A stretch of 64,000 nucleotides of DNA, taken from contig NZ_BJVJ01000004.1 in the NCBI RefSeq assembly GCF_007989085.1, positions 116,500 through 180,499 of the forward strand. The letters are read 5' to 3'. The translations under genes were made by a program, and so were the position numbers. Below are positions 26,324 to 35,231 of this stretch, piece by piece (the stretch's first letter is position 1; every line of letters starts with the position of its first letter). This DNA comes from Pseudonocardia sulfidoxydans NBRC 16205. GTDB lineage: Bacteria > Actinomycetota > Actinomycetes > Mycobacteriales > Pseudonocardiaceae. Below the pieces are notes generated by a model that made no database searches, was not told where the DNA came from, and saw nothing but the letters and a program-made list of their open reading frames with translations.

Positions 26324-27142
26324 TCAGCTCGCCGCCGGGCGCGCGCCCTCGCCGAGCAGGGCGTCGACCCACGCCTCGGCGGGCGGGCGGAGCAGGCCGT
26401 GCGCCTCGAGGAACGTCTCGTGGGCGCGGCGGCCCGACCAGTCGGCGGGCAGCAGGTCGGGTGGGAGGTCGGGGTCGCGGAACGGGAAGTGCCGGTAGTC
26501 GTGCACCAGCCGCATCCGTTCGACGAGCGCGTCCGCCCCGGCCGGTGTGCCGGCGCGGTACCGCGGCAGCCGGGGCCGGTAGGTGTCGAGCAGGACGCGG
26601 TAGTCGCGGTCGAGCCCGTCGAGATCCCAGGCGCGGGCAGCGATGTCGCGGTCGGAGGCGTCGCCCGCCGACCGCGACCGGAACAGCTCCAACCGGACGG
26701 CCGGCTCGTCGGCGAACGTGGCGCGGACGTCGTCGAGACGCTCGTGCGGGCTCAGCCACACCGACGCCGACACCGGCCCGAACCCGAACCAGGCGAGCTT
26801 CTTGCGCAGCTGTTCCCGCAGCGCCCGCTCGGTCTCCGGAACCGAGTAGATGACCATGCGCCACTGGCCGTCCCACGGACCGGCGGCGCGGCGGAAGATG
26901 CGGTCGCGGCCCTCGTCGAGCAGCGCCCACGCCGAGTCGCTGAGCGCGTAGACGGTCTCGCGACCCTCGCGCCGGCTCGCCAGCCAGCCCTCCTTGCGCA
27001 GCCGGGCGACGACGACGCGCACCGTCGGCTCCGGGATGTCGAAGCAGCCCATCAGGGCGACGAGCGCACGCAGGCGCACCTCGCCGCCGCGATAGCGCAG
27101 GTAGTCGCCGAAGAGGTCGAACACCAGCGAGCGGGCCTTCAC
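26324..27142 (-). CDS. PaaX family transcriptional regulator
   Basis: A 272-residue PaaX-type repressor. The N-terminal winged helix is ARSLVFDLFGDYLRYRGGEV with LVALMGCFDIPEPTVRVVVA and RLRKEGWLASRREGRETVY. The middle domain reads WDGQWRMVIYSVPETERALR and FGFGPVSASVWLSPH, and the C-terminal PaaX domain follows. PaaX binds phenylacetyl-CoA; relatives sense other aromatic acyl-CoAs. It lies upstream of, and divergent from, the decayed salicylate operon, so a salicylyl-CoA-like ligand is a reasonable guess. Confidence 0.9.
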   Translation of the reverse strand: MKARSLVFDLFGDYLRYRGGEVRLRALVALMGCFDIPEPTVRVVVARLRKEGWLASRREGRETVYALSDSAWALLDEGRDRIFRRAAGPWDGQWRMVIYSVPETERALREQLRKKLAWFGFGPVSASVWLSPHERLDDVRATFADEPAVRLELFRSRSAGDASDRDIAARAWDLDGLDRDYRVLLDTYRPRLPRYRAGTPAGADALVERMRLVHDYRHFPFRDPDLPPDLLPADWSGRRAHETFLEAHGLLRPPAEAWVDALLGEGARPAAS

Positions 27143-27531
27143 GACTCGGCAGGGTAGCCGCTCGGACGCGTTCCGAACAGCAGACGACCGTCATGTGTCT
27201 GTCGCGATCTCGGGCGAGCAGGGTCGGGATGTGCCGCGGCTCCGCCGACGACGTCCAGGTCGCCTCGTCGGTGAGGGTGAGGGCGGTGGTGCGGGCGAAC
27301 CGTCCGGGCTTCGAATGTGCGCCGCTCGGGTGACCCCCGTCATGACAGTAGGGTCGTCGTGCTGCATCCGTACATCGGCCGTCAACGATGTGGCACGTGT
27401 CCCGCCGCGAGTAAGGGTAACGAAGCATGGACGGCCGTTGCCTGTGCGTCGTACATTCGGGTCGTTCCGCCACGGTGCTGTCGAGAACGTGAGCCTCCCG
27501 GCCCGCGCGCCGTCGGCGGGGGGAGGGCGCG
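27143..27531. promoter_or_regulatory. intergenic region between paaX and salicylate-operon remnant
   Basis: No gene is visible in these 389 bp. An inverted repeat ACATCG / CGATGT with 8-base spacing lies at 27372-27391, and GTACAT occurs again near 27451. These may be operators of the former operon. Confidence 0.35.
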
Positions 27532-27825
27532 ATGACCGCGACCGACCGGCTCCCGAAGATCAGCGCAGCGGAGCAGGAGCACACCGACGCCGCGCTCGCC
27601 GCGCAGCTGGAGCTGGAGGCCGAGGGACACCCCGGCGTCGTCGAGCCCGGGCACGCCGCGGTCCGGTTCACCAACCCCGCGACCGCGGGCGACTGCCTGT
27701 CGACGATGCGCTGCGAGATGCACCGGCTGCACGCCGGCACCCGCACCGCGACCACTCGCACCGCGGGCTCGGCGGTCTGGCAGGTGTTCGACGGCGCTAC
27801 CCGGGGCCCGGGTCGTCGCTCGTGA
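27532..27825 (+). pseudogene. N-terminal remnant of gentisate 1,2-dioxygenase-like cupin
   Basis: The ORF reads MTATDRLPKIS and then HAAVRFTNPATAGDCLSTMR, CEMHRLHAGTRT and SAVWQVFDG. This matches the second cupin of gentisate 1,2-dioxygenases (usual YTNPxTGGxxMPTIxC...HRHTxSTVYxVxEG). It has only 97 residues against the usual 350 or so, the metal-binding HRH has become TRT, and the reading stops soon after. It is followed at once by the tail of a different gene, so a large deletion fused the two. Not functional. Confidence 0.6.
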
Positions 27826-27878
27826 CGCGGGTCGAGGGCGTCGGCGAGCTGCGCAACACCGTCGTCGCGGGGGCCTGA
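27811..27878 (+). pseudogene. C-terminal scrap of an FAH-family hydrolase
   Basis: In the frame ending at TGA 27876-27878 the reading LVTRVEGVGELRNTVVAGA matches the closing strand of FAH-family enzymes (compare EAEGIGVLRNRV in the intact FAH gene at the window start). Fumarylpyruvate hydrolase normally follows gentisate dioxygenase, so this is probably what remains of it. Confidence 0.55.
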
Positions 27879-27881
27879 GGG

Positions 27882-29381
27882 ATGCGCGTCGCCGTCGTCG
27901 GGGGCGGGCCGGGAGGGCTGTTCGCGGCCACCCTGATCCGCCGCGCCGACCCGTCCGCCGAGGTCACCGTCTTCGAGCGCAACCGCGCCGACGACACGTT
28001 CGGCTTCGGCGTCGTCTTCTCCGACCGCACGCTCGCGGCGATCGACGAGGCCGACCCCGTGCTGCGCGAGGCGCTCACCGAGCACGGCCGGCACTGGGAC
28101 GACATCGAGGTCCGGCTCAAGGGCGAGCGGATCCGCTGCGGCGGCAACGGGATGGCCTCCGTCGTGCGACGGACGCTCCTGGGTCTGCTGCAGGCACGGG
28201 CCCGCGAGGCGGGCGCCGAGCTGCGGTTCGCCACCGAGGTCGGGCTCGACGATCTCTGCGGGTACGACCTGGTCGTCGGGGCCGACGGCGCGGGGTCGCG
28301 GATCCGGGAGGCGCTCGGCGACGAGCTCGGCACCGAGGTCGAGACGGCGACGGCCAAGTTCATCTGGTTCGGCACCGACCACCTCTTCGACGGCCTGACG
28401 TTCGTCCACGAACGCAGCCCCGACGGCGTCTTCGCCGTCCACGGCTACCCGATCTCCGCACCCGGCGCCGACCCGGTGTCGACGTTCATCGTCGAGACCG
28501 ACGAACAGTCGTGGCGCCGAGCAGGCCTCGATGAGTTCGACGTGACCCAGCCGCCCGGCGCCAGCGACATGATCACCAAGGAGTACCTGGAGAAGCTCTT
28601 CGCCGAACAGATCGACGGCAGGAAACTGCTGGTCAACAACTCGCGCTGGGGCAACTTCCGCACCCGGCGCACCCGGCGCTGGCACACGCTGCGCCCGCGG
28701 CCCGTCGTGCTGCTCGGCGACGCCGTGCACACCGCGCACTTCTCCGTCGGCTCCGGCACGAAGATGGCGATGGAGGACGCGGTCGCGCTCGCCGCCGCGC
28801 TGGCCACGCACCCCCGCGACCTACCGGCCGCGCTGGCCGCCTACGAGGAGGCCGCGCAGCCGTCGGTGCGGCGGATCCAGGACTCGGCCCGGCCGAGTCT
28901 GTCCTGGTGGGAGCACTTCGGCCGCTACCACGACGCGTTCGAGCCGTGGCAGTTCGCGTACCACTTCCTGTCGCGCAGCATCTCCGACGCGCGGCTCGCC
29001 CGTCGGGCCCCCGACTTCGTCGCCGCCAGCCACCAGGGCTGGGTCGACGCGCACGGCTCCGAGCCGCTGCAGACGCCGTTCGGATCGGCGCACGGGCGGC
29101 TCGTTCCCGCGAGCCTGGCCGACGACATGCCCGTCGTCGACGCCCCGGACTCCGAGGCCGGCCTGCCCGAGGCGTTCGCCGGGCTGGACCGGGTCGCCGC
29201 CCTCCGGCCCGCGTTCGTCGTCGTCCGCGGCGGGACCCCGCTCACCCGGGTACTCGTCTCCGAGCAGGCGCGGCTGGTGCTCGGGCTGTCGTCGATGGTC
29301 GTCGAGCCCGACGCCGACGCCGACCTGGCGACGACGCTCGTCCTCTCCGGGCGGGCCGACCTGGTCGGGGTGCCGTCGTGA
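27882..29381 (+). CDS. sdgC: salicylyl-CoA 5-hydroxylase-like FAD monooxygenase
   Basis: A 499-residue class A flavin monooxygenase. The FAD motif is VVGGGPGGLFAATLIRRADP, the middle motif YDLVVGADGAGSRIRE near residue 130, and the GD motif LLGDAVHTAHFSVGSGTKMA near 275. Features such as FGFGVVFSDRTL, the active-site GSGTKMAMEDA and the C-terminal region agree with salicylyl-CoA/2-aminobenzoyl-CoA monooxygenases, which hydroxylate the ring of a CoA thioester. It is the only intact gene of the remnant cluster and starts 3 bases after the FAH scrap. Anthranilyl-CoA monooxygenase is the main alternative. Confidence 0.75.
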   Translation: MRVAVVGGGPGGLFAATLIRRADPSAEVTVFERNRADDTFGFGVVFSDRTLAAIDEADPVLREALTEHGRHWDDIEVRLKGERIRCGGNGMASVVRRTLLGLLQARAREAGAELRFATEVGLDDLCGYDLVVGADGAGSRIREALGDELGTEVETATAKFIWFGTDHLFDGLTFVHERSPDGVFAVHGYPISAPGADPVSTFIVETDEQSWRRAGLDEFDVTQPPGASDMITKEYLEKLFAEQIDGRKLLVNNSRWGNFRTRRTRRWHTLRPRPVVLLGDAVHTAHFSVGSGTKMAMEDAVALAAALATHPRDLPAALAAYEEAAQPSVRRIQDSARPSLSWWEHFGRYHDAFEPWQFAYHFLSRSISDARLARRAPDFVAASHQGWVDAHGSEPLQTPFGSAHGRLVPASLADDMPVVDAPDSEAGLPEAFAGLDRVAALRPAFVVVRGGTPLTRVLVSEQARLVLGLSSMVVEPDADADLATTLVLSGRADLVGVPS

Positions 29382-29408
29382 CCTGCGCGGCCGCCGTGTG
29401 CGGGTTCC

Positions 29409-29620
29409 GTGCGCGGGGTGGTGTCCGACGAGCACGTCGCGAAGGAGCTGCTCGGCCGCATCGGCATCCGGACGACCGACCGCCGCGCCTGCGACCGATC
29501 GCCGCCGCACTCGGCGACCTGCTCGTCGCGAACCCCGCATCTCGACGAGATCGAGATCAACCCCTTGCGCCCGACCCTGACCGGGTTGGTCGCGCTCGAT
29601 GCCGTCGTCGTTCCCGGGAG
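29409..29620 (+). pseudogene. remnant of NDP-forming acyl-CoA synthetase (ATP-grasp part)
   Basis: The start reads VSDEHVAKELLGRIGI (the opening of ATP-grasp acyl-CoA ligase subunits). After a deletion near 29490, a second frame gives PIAAALGDLLVANP, and the first frame resumes with HLDEIEINPLRPTLTGLVA and LDAVVV, the usual end of this domain. One extra C in the run 29533-29536 explains the second frame change. Several hundred residues are missing. A dead gene. Confidence 0.6.
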
Positions 29621-29626
29621 GGTCAG

Positions 29627-30339
29627 ATGCCCAGTCCGATCAGTGACCACACCGTGCCCTGGCCCGACGACGTGGCCGCCGACTATGTCACCAAGGGGTA
29701 CTGGGCCGGCGTCCCGCTCGGCACCCTGCTGCGCGAGGCGGCGGACCGCGATCCCGACGCGACGGCGCTCGTGGACGCCGCCGCCGGAATCCGGCTCACC
29801 CATCGCGAGCTCACCGAACGCGCCGACGCCGCCGCCGTCCGGCTGCTCGACCTCGGCCTGGAGCCCGGGCATCGGATCGTCGTGCAGCTGGCCAACGGCT
29901 GGGAGTTCGTCGTCTCGACGATCGCGTGCCTGCGGGCGGGGATCGTCCCGGTCATGGCGCTGCCCGCGCACCGCCGCACCGAGCTGGCCCACCTCGCGTC
30001 GCACTCCGAGGCGACGGCGATCGCCGTCCCGGACCGGTTGCGCGACTTCGACCACCAGGAGCTGGCCCATTCGCTCGAGGTCGGGCTCGTCCTCGTCGCC
30101 GGTGACGACGTGGCCCCCGGCAGCGTCGACCTCCGGGCAGTCTGCGGTCCGTCGACCGACCCCGCGGCCGACCGCGACCGGCTCGCCGCGATCCCGATCA
30201 GCAGCCGTGACGTCGCCGTCTTCCTGCTCTCGGGCGGCACGACCGGCCTCCCGAAGCTCATCGCGCGCACCCACGACGACTACGCCTACAACGCCGGCGT
30301 CAGCGCCGACGTCGCCGCCGTCGACGCCTCGTCGGCGTA
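29627..30339 (+). pseudogene. truncated salicylate/2,3-dihydroxybenzoate-AMP ligase
   Basis: About 235 residues of an aryl-acid adenylating enzyme (DhbE/EntE/SdgA type): WPDDVAADYVTKGYWAGVPL at the N terminus and VFLLSGGTTGLPKLIARTH near residue 205, then YNAGVSADVAA. The family is normally about 540 residues. The match stops at 30336-30339, exactly where the convergent AlaX gene ends, and the frame then runs through antisense AlaX sequence. The two C-terminal thirds, including the catalytic lysine, are gone. It would have activated salicylate for the hydroxylase upstream. Confidence 0.7.
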
Positions 30340-31083
30340 TCAGCTCACGCGAACGCGCAGGCGTCGAAAGCCCCGGCCCTTGTTCTCCACCTTCACGACG
30401 TCGACGCGGCCGATCAGCTTCGTCGACGCCACGTGCGTGCCGCCGTCGGCCTGCTGGTCGAGACCGTCGATGTCGACCACGCGGATCGTCTGCAGGTCCT
30501 CGGGCAGCAGGTCGGCCGTCGTCCGGATGAGGTTCGGGATCTCGAACGCCTCCGCCCGTGGCAGCAGCCGCGCGGAGATGGGCCGGTCGAGCGCGATCTC
30601 GGCGTTGACGGCTTCGGCGACCCGGTCCTTGAACCCCTCCGGGACCTCGGGGAGGTCGAAGTCCATCCGCGCGGTCAGCGGCTCCATGTTGCCGCCGGTG
30701 ACCTTCGCGCCGAAGTCGCGGAACACCACCGCCGTGAGGATGTGCAGGCCGCTGTGGGTGCGCATCAGGCCGGTGCGGCGTTCGTCGTCGATCGCCCCGC
30801 GGACCTCGGTGCCCGCCGCCGGGACCGGGTCGCCCTCGGCGGGGACGAGGTACAGGTCGTCGCCGCGGAAGGTGCCGACGATCCGCGTCCGCACCCCGCC
30901 CCACAGCAGCACGCCCTCGTCCGGCGGCTGGCCCCCGCCACCGGGGTAGAACGCCGACCGGTCGAGCACGATCCCGCGCTTCGGGTCGACGGCCACCACC
31001 GTCGCGGTGAAGTCGCGAACGCTCGGATCGACCAGGTCGAGACGGTGGGTGTGTCCGTGCCGGGTGACGTCGTCGGCAGCCAT
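30340..31083 (-). CDS. alanyl-tRNA editing protein (AlaX family)
   Basis: A 247-residue free-standing editing domain that hydrolyses mischarged Ser- or Gly-tRNA(Ala). Motifs: AFYPGGGGQPPD near residue 45, the zinc motif THSGLHIL near 110, and DGGTHVAST near 220. The last has Asp where AlaRS editing domains carry a cysteine ligand (CxGTH). The start ATG has TAGGGT 7 nt upstream and no ribosome site, so it may be leaderless. It is divergent from the RibD-like gene. Its 3' end marks the junction where the salicylate ligase is cut off. Confidence 0.85.
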   Translation of the reverse strand: MAADDVTRHGHTHRLDLVDPSVRDFTATVVAVDPKRGIVLDRSAFYPGGGGQPPDEGVLLWGGVRTRIVGTFRGDDLYLVPAEGDPVPAAGTEVRGAIDDERRTGLMRTHSGLHILTAVVFRDFGAKVTGGNMEPLTARMDFDLPEVPEGFKDRVAEAVNAEIALDRPISARLLPRAEAFEIPNLIRTTADLLPEDLQTIRVVDIDGLDQQADGGTHVASTKLIGRVDVVKVENKGRGFRRLRVRVS

Positions 31084-31190
31084 GACCGCGACCCTAGGAC
31101 CTGCCCCGCCGAACTGCGCTGAACCGGTCGGGATCGCGAGACGTCGGGGAGAGGGTGGGTTTCGACCGGTACCTGTGCTCTCCTGAGGTG

Positions 31191-31874
31191 ATGACGGGAC
31201 GTCCGCACGTGCTGCTGTCGGCCGCGGTGTCCCTCGACGGCTGCATCGACGACGTCAGCGGCGAGAGGTTGATCCTCTCCAACGACGCCGACCTCGACCG
31301 GGTCGACGAGGTGCGGGCGTCGGTCGACGCGATCCTGGTGGGCGCCAACACGATCCGCTGCGACGACCCGCGTCTGCTCGTGCGGTCGGACGCCCGCCGC
31401 GCGGCCCGGGTCGCGACCGGACGGCCGCCGTCGCCGGTCAAGGTGACGCTGACCCGCACCGGCAAGATCGCCCCCGACTCGCGGTTCCTCACCGCGGGGG
31501 AGGGGGAGCGGATCGTCTACGCGCCGGCGTCGGCGGTGTCCGACGTGCGCGACCGGATCAGGGACGCCGCGACCGTCGTCGGGGTCGGGGACCCGCTCGA
31601 CATCGAGACGCTGCTGGCCGATCTGCGCCGGCGCGGGGTGCGTCGGCTGATGGTCGAGGGCGGCTCCGAGGTGCACACCCTGTTCATGGCGTCGGGGCTG
31701 GTCGACGAGCTGCACGTCGTGTTCGCGCCGTTCCTCGTCGGGCAGCCGGGGGCGCCGCGGTTCGTCAACGCCGCCGAGTTCCCGCAGGGGCCGACCCACC
31801 GGATGCGGCTGGTCGAGACCCGCCCGATCGGCGACGTCGTGCTGCTGCGCTACCTGCCCTGCTCAGATACCTGA
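31191..31874 (+). CDS. RibD C-terminal/dihydrofolate-reductase-fold pyrimidine or pterin reductase
   Basis: A 227-residue protein of the RibD reductase domain, which uses NADPH to reduce the ribosyl side chain of a diaminopyrimidine in riboflavin synthesis. It shows LLSAAVSLDGCIDD, then LSNDADLDRVDEVRASVDAI, VGANTIRCDDPRLL and VRRLMVEGGSEVHTLFMAS. The deaminase half of RibD is absent. The start ATG at 31191 follows TGAGG. It heads a group that also holds a PTPS homologue, so the substrate may be a pterin or deazapurine precursor rather than the riboflavin intermediate. The last 110 bases overlap the convergent phosphatidyltransferase gene. Confidence 0.85.
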   Translation: MTGRPHVLLSAAVSLDGCIDDVSGERLILSNDADLDRVDEVRASVDAILVGANTIRCDDPRLLVRSDARRAARVATGRPPSPVKVTLTRTGKIAPDSRFLTAGEGERIVYAPASAVSDVRDRIRDAATVVGVGDPLDIETLLADLRRRGVRRLMVEGGSEVHTLFMASGLVDELHVVFAPFLVGQPGAPRFVNAAEFPQGPTHRMRLVETRPIGDVVLLRYLPCSDT

Positions 31875-32505
31875 CGTCGCGCCCGAACGACCAGACGAGA
31901 GCGACGAGGGCGATGCCGACGATCGCTGCGTCCACTGTCGCGGGCAGCAGCGGTGCCGAGGCGACGACCAGCACGATCCCCTGCGCGGCGGCGACGACCT
32001 TGGCGCCGGTCGTCGGCGGCACGGTCCCGCGCATCCACGGCACCACGGCGGTGATGCCGACGAACGCGTACCGCATCGCCCCGATCGCCACCACCCACCA
32101 GCCGAGCAGCCCCGCGACGTGCACGGACAGGACGGCGATGAGCCAGGCGTCGGTCTCCATGTCGAACCGCGCCCCGAACTCCGACGCGGTTCCGGACCGG
32201 CGCGCGACCCGGCCGTCGACGGCGTCCAGCGCGAGTGCCACCGTGGCGAGGACCACGAGCGCGCCGACGGGCACCGGGAGACCGGCCACCCCGTCGGCGA
32301 CCAGGGCGGTGACCCCGCCGCCCAGGACCGCACGGACCGCGGTGACCCGGTCGGCGGGCCCGTTCTCGCGCCGCCCCCGGGCGAGCAGGACCGCGAGCAC
32401 CAGGGCGTGCACGGTCCCGGCGACCCACCCGGCGACCCCGAGCCCGGTCGTCGCAGCCAGGACGCCCAGCAGCGCCAGCTCGCCGAGCACCGTCGTCGCG
32501 ATCAT
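31765..32505 (-). CDS. CDP-alcohol phosphatidyltransferase family protein
   Basis: A 246-residue membrane enzyme. The family signature DG-x2-AR-x8-G-x3-D-x3-D is visible in DAVDGRVARRSGTASEFGAR followed by FDMETDAW near residues 95-120. About six hydrophobic helices surround it. It joins a CDP-activated lipid or polyol to an alcohol. The last 35 residues are Arg/Ser/Gly-rich and are antisense to the RibD-like gene, so the C terminus has probably grown by stop-codon loss. ATG at 32505. It probably works with the surrounding pterin/glycosyl genes. Confidence 0.88.
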   Translation of the reverse strand: MIATTVLGELALLGVLAATTGLGVAGWVAGTVHALVLAVLLARGRRENGPADRVTAVRAVLGGGVTALVADGVAGLPVPVGALVVLATVALALDAVDGRVARRSGTASEFGARFDMETDAWLIAVLSVHVAGLLGWWVVAIGAMRYAFVGITAVVPWMRGTVPPTTGAKVVAAAQGIVLVVASAPLLPATVDAAIVGIALVALVWSFGRDVRYLSRAGSAAARRRRSGGSRPAASGGSAPAGTRRR

Positions 32506-32568
32506 GAGCCCTTCCGTTCCCCGTCCCGTCCTTGCGACGCACGCGAGGCCCGCCCGGTTCACCCCCAG

Positions 32569-32626
32569 CCGCGCGCAACCTCAGTGTCGTCGAACGGGCG
32601 CGGGAGGACCGTGAGGTTGCGCGCGG
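32569..32626. repeat. family 2 inverted repeat, copy 1
   Basis: Left arm CCGCGCGCAACCTCA (32569-32583) and right arm TGAGGTTGCGCGCGG (32612-32626) pair perfectly around 28 bases. It lies between the divergent phosphatidyltransferase and dehydrogenase genes. Confidence 0.85.
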
Positions 32627-32791
32627 CATGCGAGAACTCGCAACAGGCGGGAGGCCATGACCGCGGAGTGGCAGCGGAACGGCTGGTTGAGGGTTCGCGG
32701 GGACCTTGCGGTGACGTTCACGTGCTCCTGGTGGACCGGGACGGCCTCGACGCGTGATCCTCTGACGCGACCGTCGTCCGGGAGGAGCGCG

Positions 32792-33769
32792 ATGACCGAC
32801 GCACGAGCGCTGTGGTTGCGCGCGCCCGGCGAGCCGGAGATCCGGGACGTCCCCGTGGAGGAGCGGGGGCCCGGCGAGGTGCTCGTGCGGACGTCGTTCA
32901 GCGGGGTCAGCCGGGGCACCGAGGCGATCGTGTTCCGCGGCGGGGTGCCGGAGAGCCAGCGCGAGATCATGCGCGCGCCGTTCCAGGAGGGCGACTTCCC
33001 CGGACCGGTGAAGTACGGGTACCTCAATGTCGGCGTCGTCGAGGAAGGCCCCGCCGATCTCGTGGGCCGCACCGTGTTCTGCCTCTACCCGCACCAGACG
33101 CACTACGTCGTCCCGGCGTCGTGGGTCACCGTCGTCCCACCCGACGTGCCGCCGGAGCGGGCCGTGCTGGCGGGGACGGTCGAGACGGCGGTCAACGCCC
33201 TGTGGGACGCCGCGCCGCTGGTGGGGGACCGGATCGCGGTCGTCGGGGCGGGAATGGTCGGGTGTGCGGTCGCGGCGGTGCTGGCGGGGCTGCCGGGGGC
33301 GCGGGTGCAGCTGGTCGACCCGCTGCGGTCCCGTTCGTCGGTTGCCGCCGCGCTTCACACAGGGTTCGCGCAGCCCGAGGACGCCGACGGCGACTGCGAT
33401 TTGGTCGTCCACACCAGCGCCACGAGCGAGGGGCTCGCCCGGTCGTTGGAGCTGCTCGCCGACGAGGGCGAGGTCGTCGACATGAGCTGGTACGGCGACC
33501 GGCCGGTCACCCTGCCGCTGGGCGAGGGTTTCCATCCGCGCCGGCTGACGATCCGCAGCAGCCAGGTCGGCACGGTGGCGCCGCGCCGCGCCCGCCGCGG
33601 GTTCGCCGGGCGCCGCGACGTCGCCATGCGGCTGCTCGCCGACGACCGGTTCGACGCACTGGTGACCAGCACGGGAACGTTCGAGGAGCTGCCGGTCACA
33701 CTCCCGCGCGTCCTCACCGATGAACCGCCGGGGCTCCTGCACCGTGTCGGGTACGGGGGAAGGAGCTGA
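32792..33769 (+). CDS. zinc-type alcohol dehydrogenase-like protein (MDR superfamily)
   Basis: A 325-residue medium-chain dehydrogenase relative. The N-terminal GroES-like part shows [20 protein letters not shown] and [11 protein letters not shown]; the Rossmann motif is [17 protein letters not shown] near residue 155. The usual GHE zinc motif is not visible, which is typical of the BchC-like branch. GGAGGAG lies just ahead of the ATG. The PTPS homologue begins 3 bases after its stop, starting a run of tightly packed genes. It probably reduces or oxidises a sugar or polyol intermediate of the cluster. Confidence 0.82.
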   Translation: MTDARALWLRAPGEPEIRDVPVEERGPGEVLVRTSFSGVSRGTEAIVFRGGVPESQREIMRAPFQEGDFPGPVKYGYLNVGVVEEGPADLVGRTVFCLYPHQTHYVVPASWVTVVPPDVPPERAVLAGTVETAVNALWDAAPLVGDRIAVVGAGMVGCAVAAVLAGLPGARVQLVDPLRSRSSVAAALHTGFAQPEDADGDCDLVVHTSATSEGLARSLELLADEGEVVDMSWYGDRPVTLPLGEGFHPRRLTIRSSQVGTVAPRRARRGFAGRRDVAMRLLADDRFDALVTSTGTFEELPVTLPRVLTDEPPGLLHRVGYGGRS

Positions 33770-33771
33770 CG

Positions 33772-34170
33772 TTGTTCGCCATCACCGTCCGCGACCACTT
33801 CATGGTCGCCCACAGCTTCCGCGGCGAGGTGTTCGGCCCGGCGCAGGCGCTGCACGGCGCGACGTACGTCGTCGACGCGACGTTCCGGCGCACCGACCTC
33901 GACGACGACGGGATCGTCGTCGACATCGGGCTCGCCACCGCCCAGCTGGGCGAGGTGCTGGGGGAGCTCAACTACCGCAACCTCGACGACGAGCCCGCGT
34001 TCGCGGGGCGCAACACGTCGACGGAGTTCCTGGCCAAGGTCGTCGCCGACCGGCTGGCCGAGCGGGTGCACGCCGGCGCCCTGGGGGAGGGCGCCCGCGG
34101 GCTCGCGGGTATCGCGGTGACGCTGAACGAGTCGCACGTGGCGTCGGCCTCGTACGAAAGAGCGTTGTGA
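33772..34170 (+). CDS. 6-pyruvoyltetrahydropterin synthase/QueD homologue lacking key residues
   Basis: A 132-residue PTPS-fold protein. The general pattern is kept: [10 protein letters not shown] at residues 9-18, [10 protein letters not shown] near 27-36, [29 protein letters not shown] and [17 protein letters not shown]. In true PTPS/QueD the zinc motif is HGH and a catalytic cysteine precedes it. Here it reads HGA (Ala30), and the whole protein has no cysteine. Its chemistry must therefore differ; it may bind rather than convert a pterin. The TTG start has AAGGAG 7 nt upstream. It overlaps the glycosyltransferase by 4 bases. Confidence 0.85.
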   Translation: MFAITVRDHFMVAHSFRGEVFGPAQALHGATYVVDATFRRTDLDDDGIVVDIGLATAQLGEVLGELNYRNLDDEPAFAGRNTSTEFLAKVVADRLAERVHAGALGEGARGLAGIAVTLNESHVASASYERAL

Positions 34171-35231
34171 ACCGCGCGGTCACGGTCGTCGTCCTGCCGG
34201 CCGGCGTCGACGACCCTGCGCGCCCGTCCGGCGGCAACGTCTACGACCGGCGGCTGTGCACGGCGCTCGCGGCGAACCGGCCGCTGTGCGAGATCGAGGT
34301 CGACGGCACCTGGCCGCGCCCCGAACCCGCCGCCCGGACGGCACTCGCGTCGGCGCTGGCCGCGATCCCGGCCGGCACCGTCGTCGTGCTGGACGGGCTG
34401 GTGGCCTGCGGGGTGCCGGAGGTCGTCGTGCCGCACTCCGCGCGGCTGCGGTTGGTCGTGCTCGTCCACCTCCCGCTCGGCGACGAGGCGGGCGCCGCGC
34501 CGGGTCTGGCCGCCGCCGAGCGCCGCGTCCTGCACGCCGCGGCGGCGGTCGTCACGACGAGCGCGTGGACGGCACGCCGGGTCGTCGAGGGGCACGGTCT
34601 CCCGGCCGCCCGGGTGCACGTCGCCGAGCCGGGCGCTGACCCCGCACCCCTCGCGGCCGGCTCCGGCGACGGCGGCAGCCTGCTGTGCCTGGGCGCGGTC
34701 ACGCCGACGAAGGGGCAGGACGTGCTGGTCGAGGCCCTGGCCGCGGTCGCCGACCGGCGCTGGACGTGCCGCGTCGGCGGGCCGCTCGACCGGGCGCCCG
34801 CGTTCGCCCACCGGGTCCGGGAACGGGCCCGCGTCCACGGCCTCGCCGAACGGGTCAGCTTCGACGGGCCGCTCGCCGGCCGGGCCCTCGACGCCGCGTT
34901 CGACGGCGCCGACCTGCTGGTCCTGCCGTCGCGGACCGAGGCCTTCGGGATGGTCGTGCGCGAGGCCGCGGCCCGCGCCATCCCGGTGCTCGCCACCGAC
35001 GCGGGGGGTGTCGGCGAGGCGTTGGGGGAGGGCGGGCTGCTGGTCGAACCCGGCGACGCGCGGGCCCTGGCCCGTGGGCTGCGCCGCTGGTTCGACGACG
35101 CCGGGCTGCGACATGCGTTGCGCCGCAGCGCAATGGTGGCGCGGTTCGCTGTCCCGGGCTGGGACCGGACCGCGGCCCGGGTCGCCGCGGTGCTCGACGC
35201 CCTCGCCCCCGCACCGGCGTTGCTGAGATGA
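34167..35231 (+). CDS. GT-B glycosyltransferase (family 4-like)
   Basis: A 354-residue glycosyltransferase. The C-terminal nucleotide-sugar domain is clear: [20 protein letters not shown] near residue 172, VSFDGPLAG, and the E-x7-E motif [20 protein letters not shown] near 270. The N-terminal acceptor domain begins [23 protein letters not shown] start overlaps the PTPS stop by 4 bases, and the flippase-like gene overlaps its end by 4. It should attach a sugar to the product made by the neighbouring genes. The sugar and acceptor cannot be read. Confidence 0.87.
   Translation: MNRAVTVVVLPAGVDDPARPSGGNVYDRRLCTALAANRPLCEIEVDGTWPRPEPAARTALASALAAIPAGTVVVLDGLVACGVPEVVVPHSARLRLVVLVHLPLGDEAGAAPGLAAAERRVLHAAAAVVTTSAWTARRVVEGHGLPAARVHVAEPGADPAPLAAGSGDGGSLLCLGAVTPTKGQDVLVEALAAVADRRWTCRVGGPLDRAPAFAHRVRERARVHGLAERVSFDGPLAGRALDAAFDGADLLVLPSRTEAFGMVVREAAARAIPVLATDAGGVGEALGEGGLLVEPGDARALARGLRRWFDDAGLRHALRRSAMVARFAVPGWDRTAARVAAVLDALAPAPALLR

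Noticed and set aside
28907..30949. 680-codon + strand ORF as one gene
   Set aside because: It joins antisense or shifted sequence, the truncated ligase from 29627, and the antisense of AlaX; only 29627-30339 shows family similarity.
33720..34166. Long upstream extension of the glycosyltransferase ORF across the PTPS gene
   Set aside because: The upstream part is the out-of-frame shadow of PTPS; the GTG overlapping the PTPS stop gives the correct N terminus.
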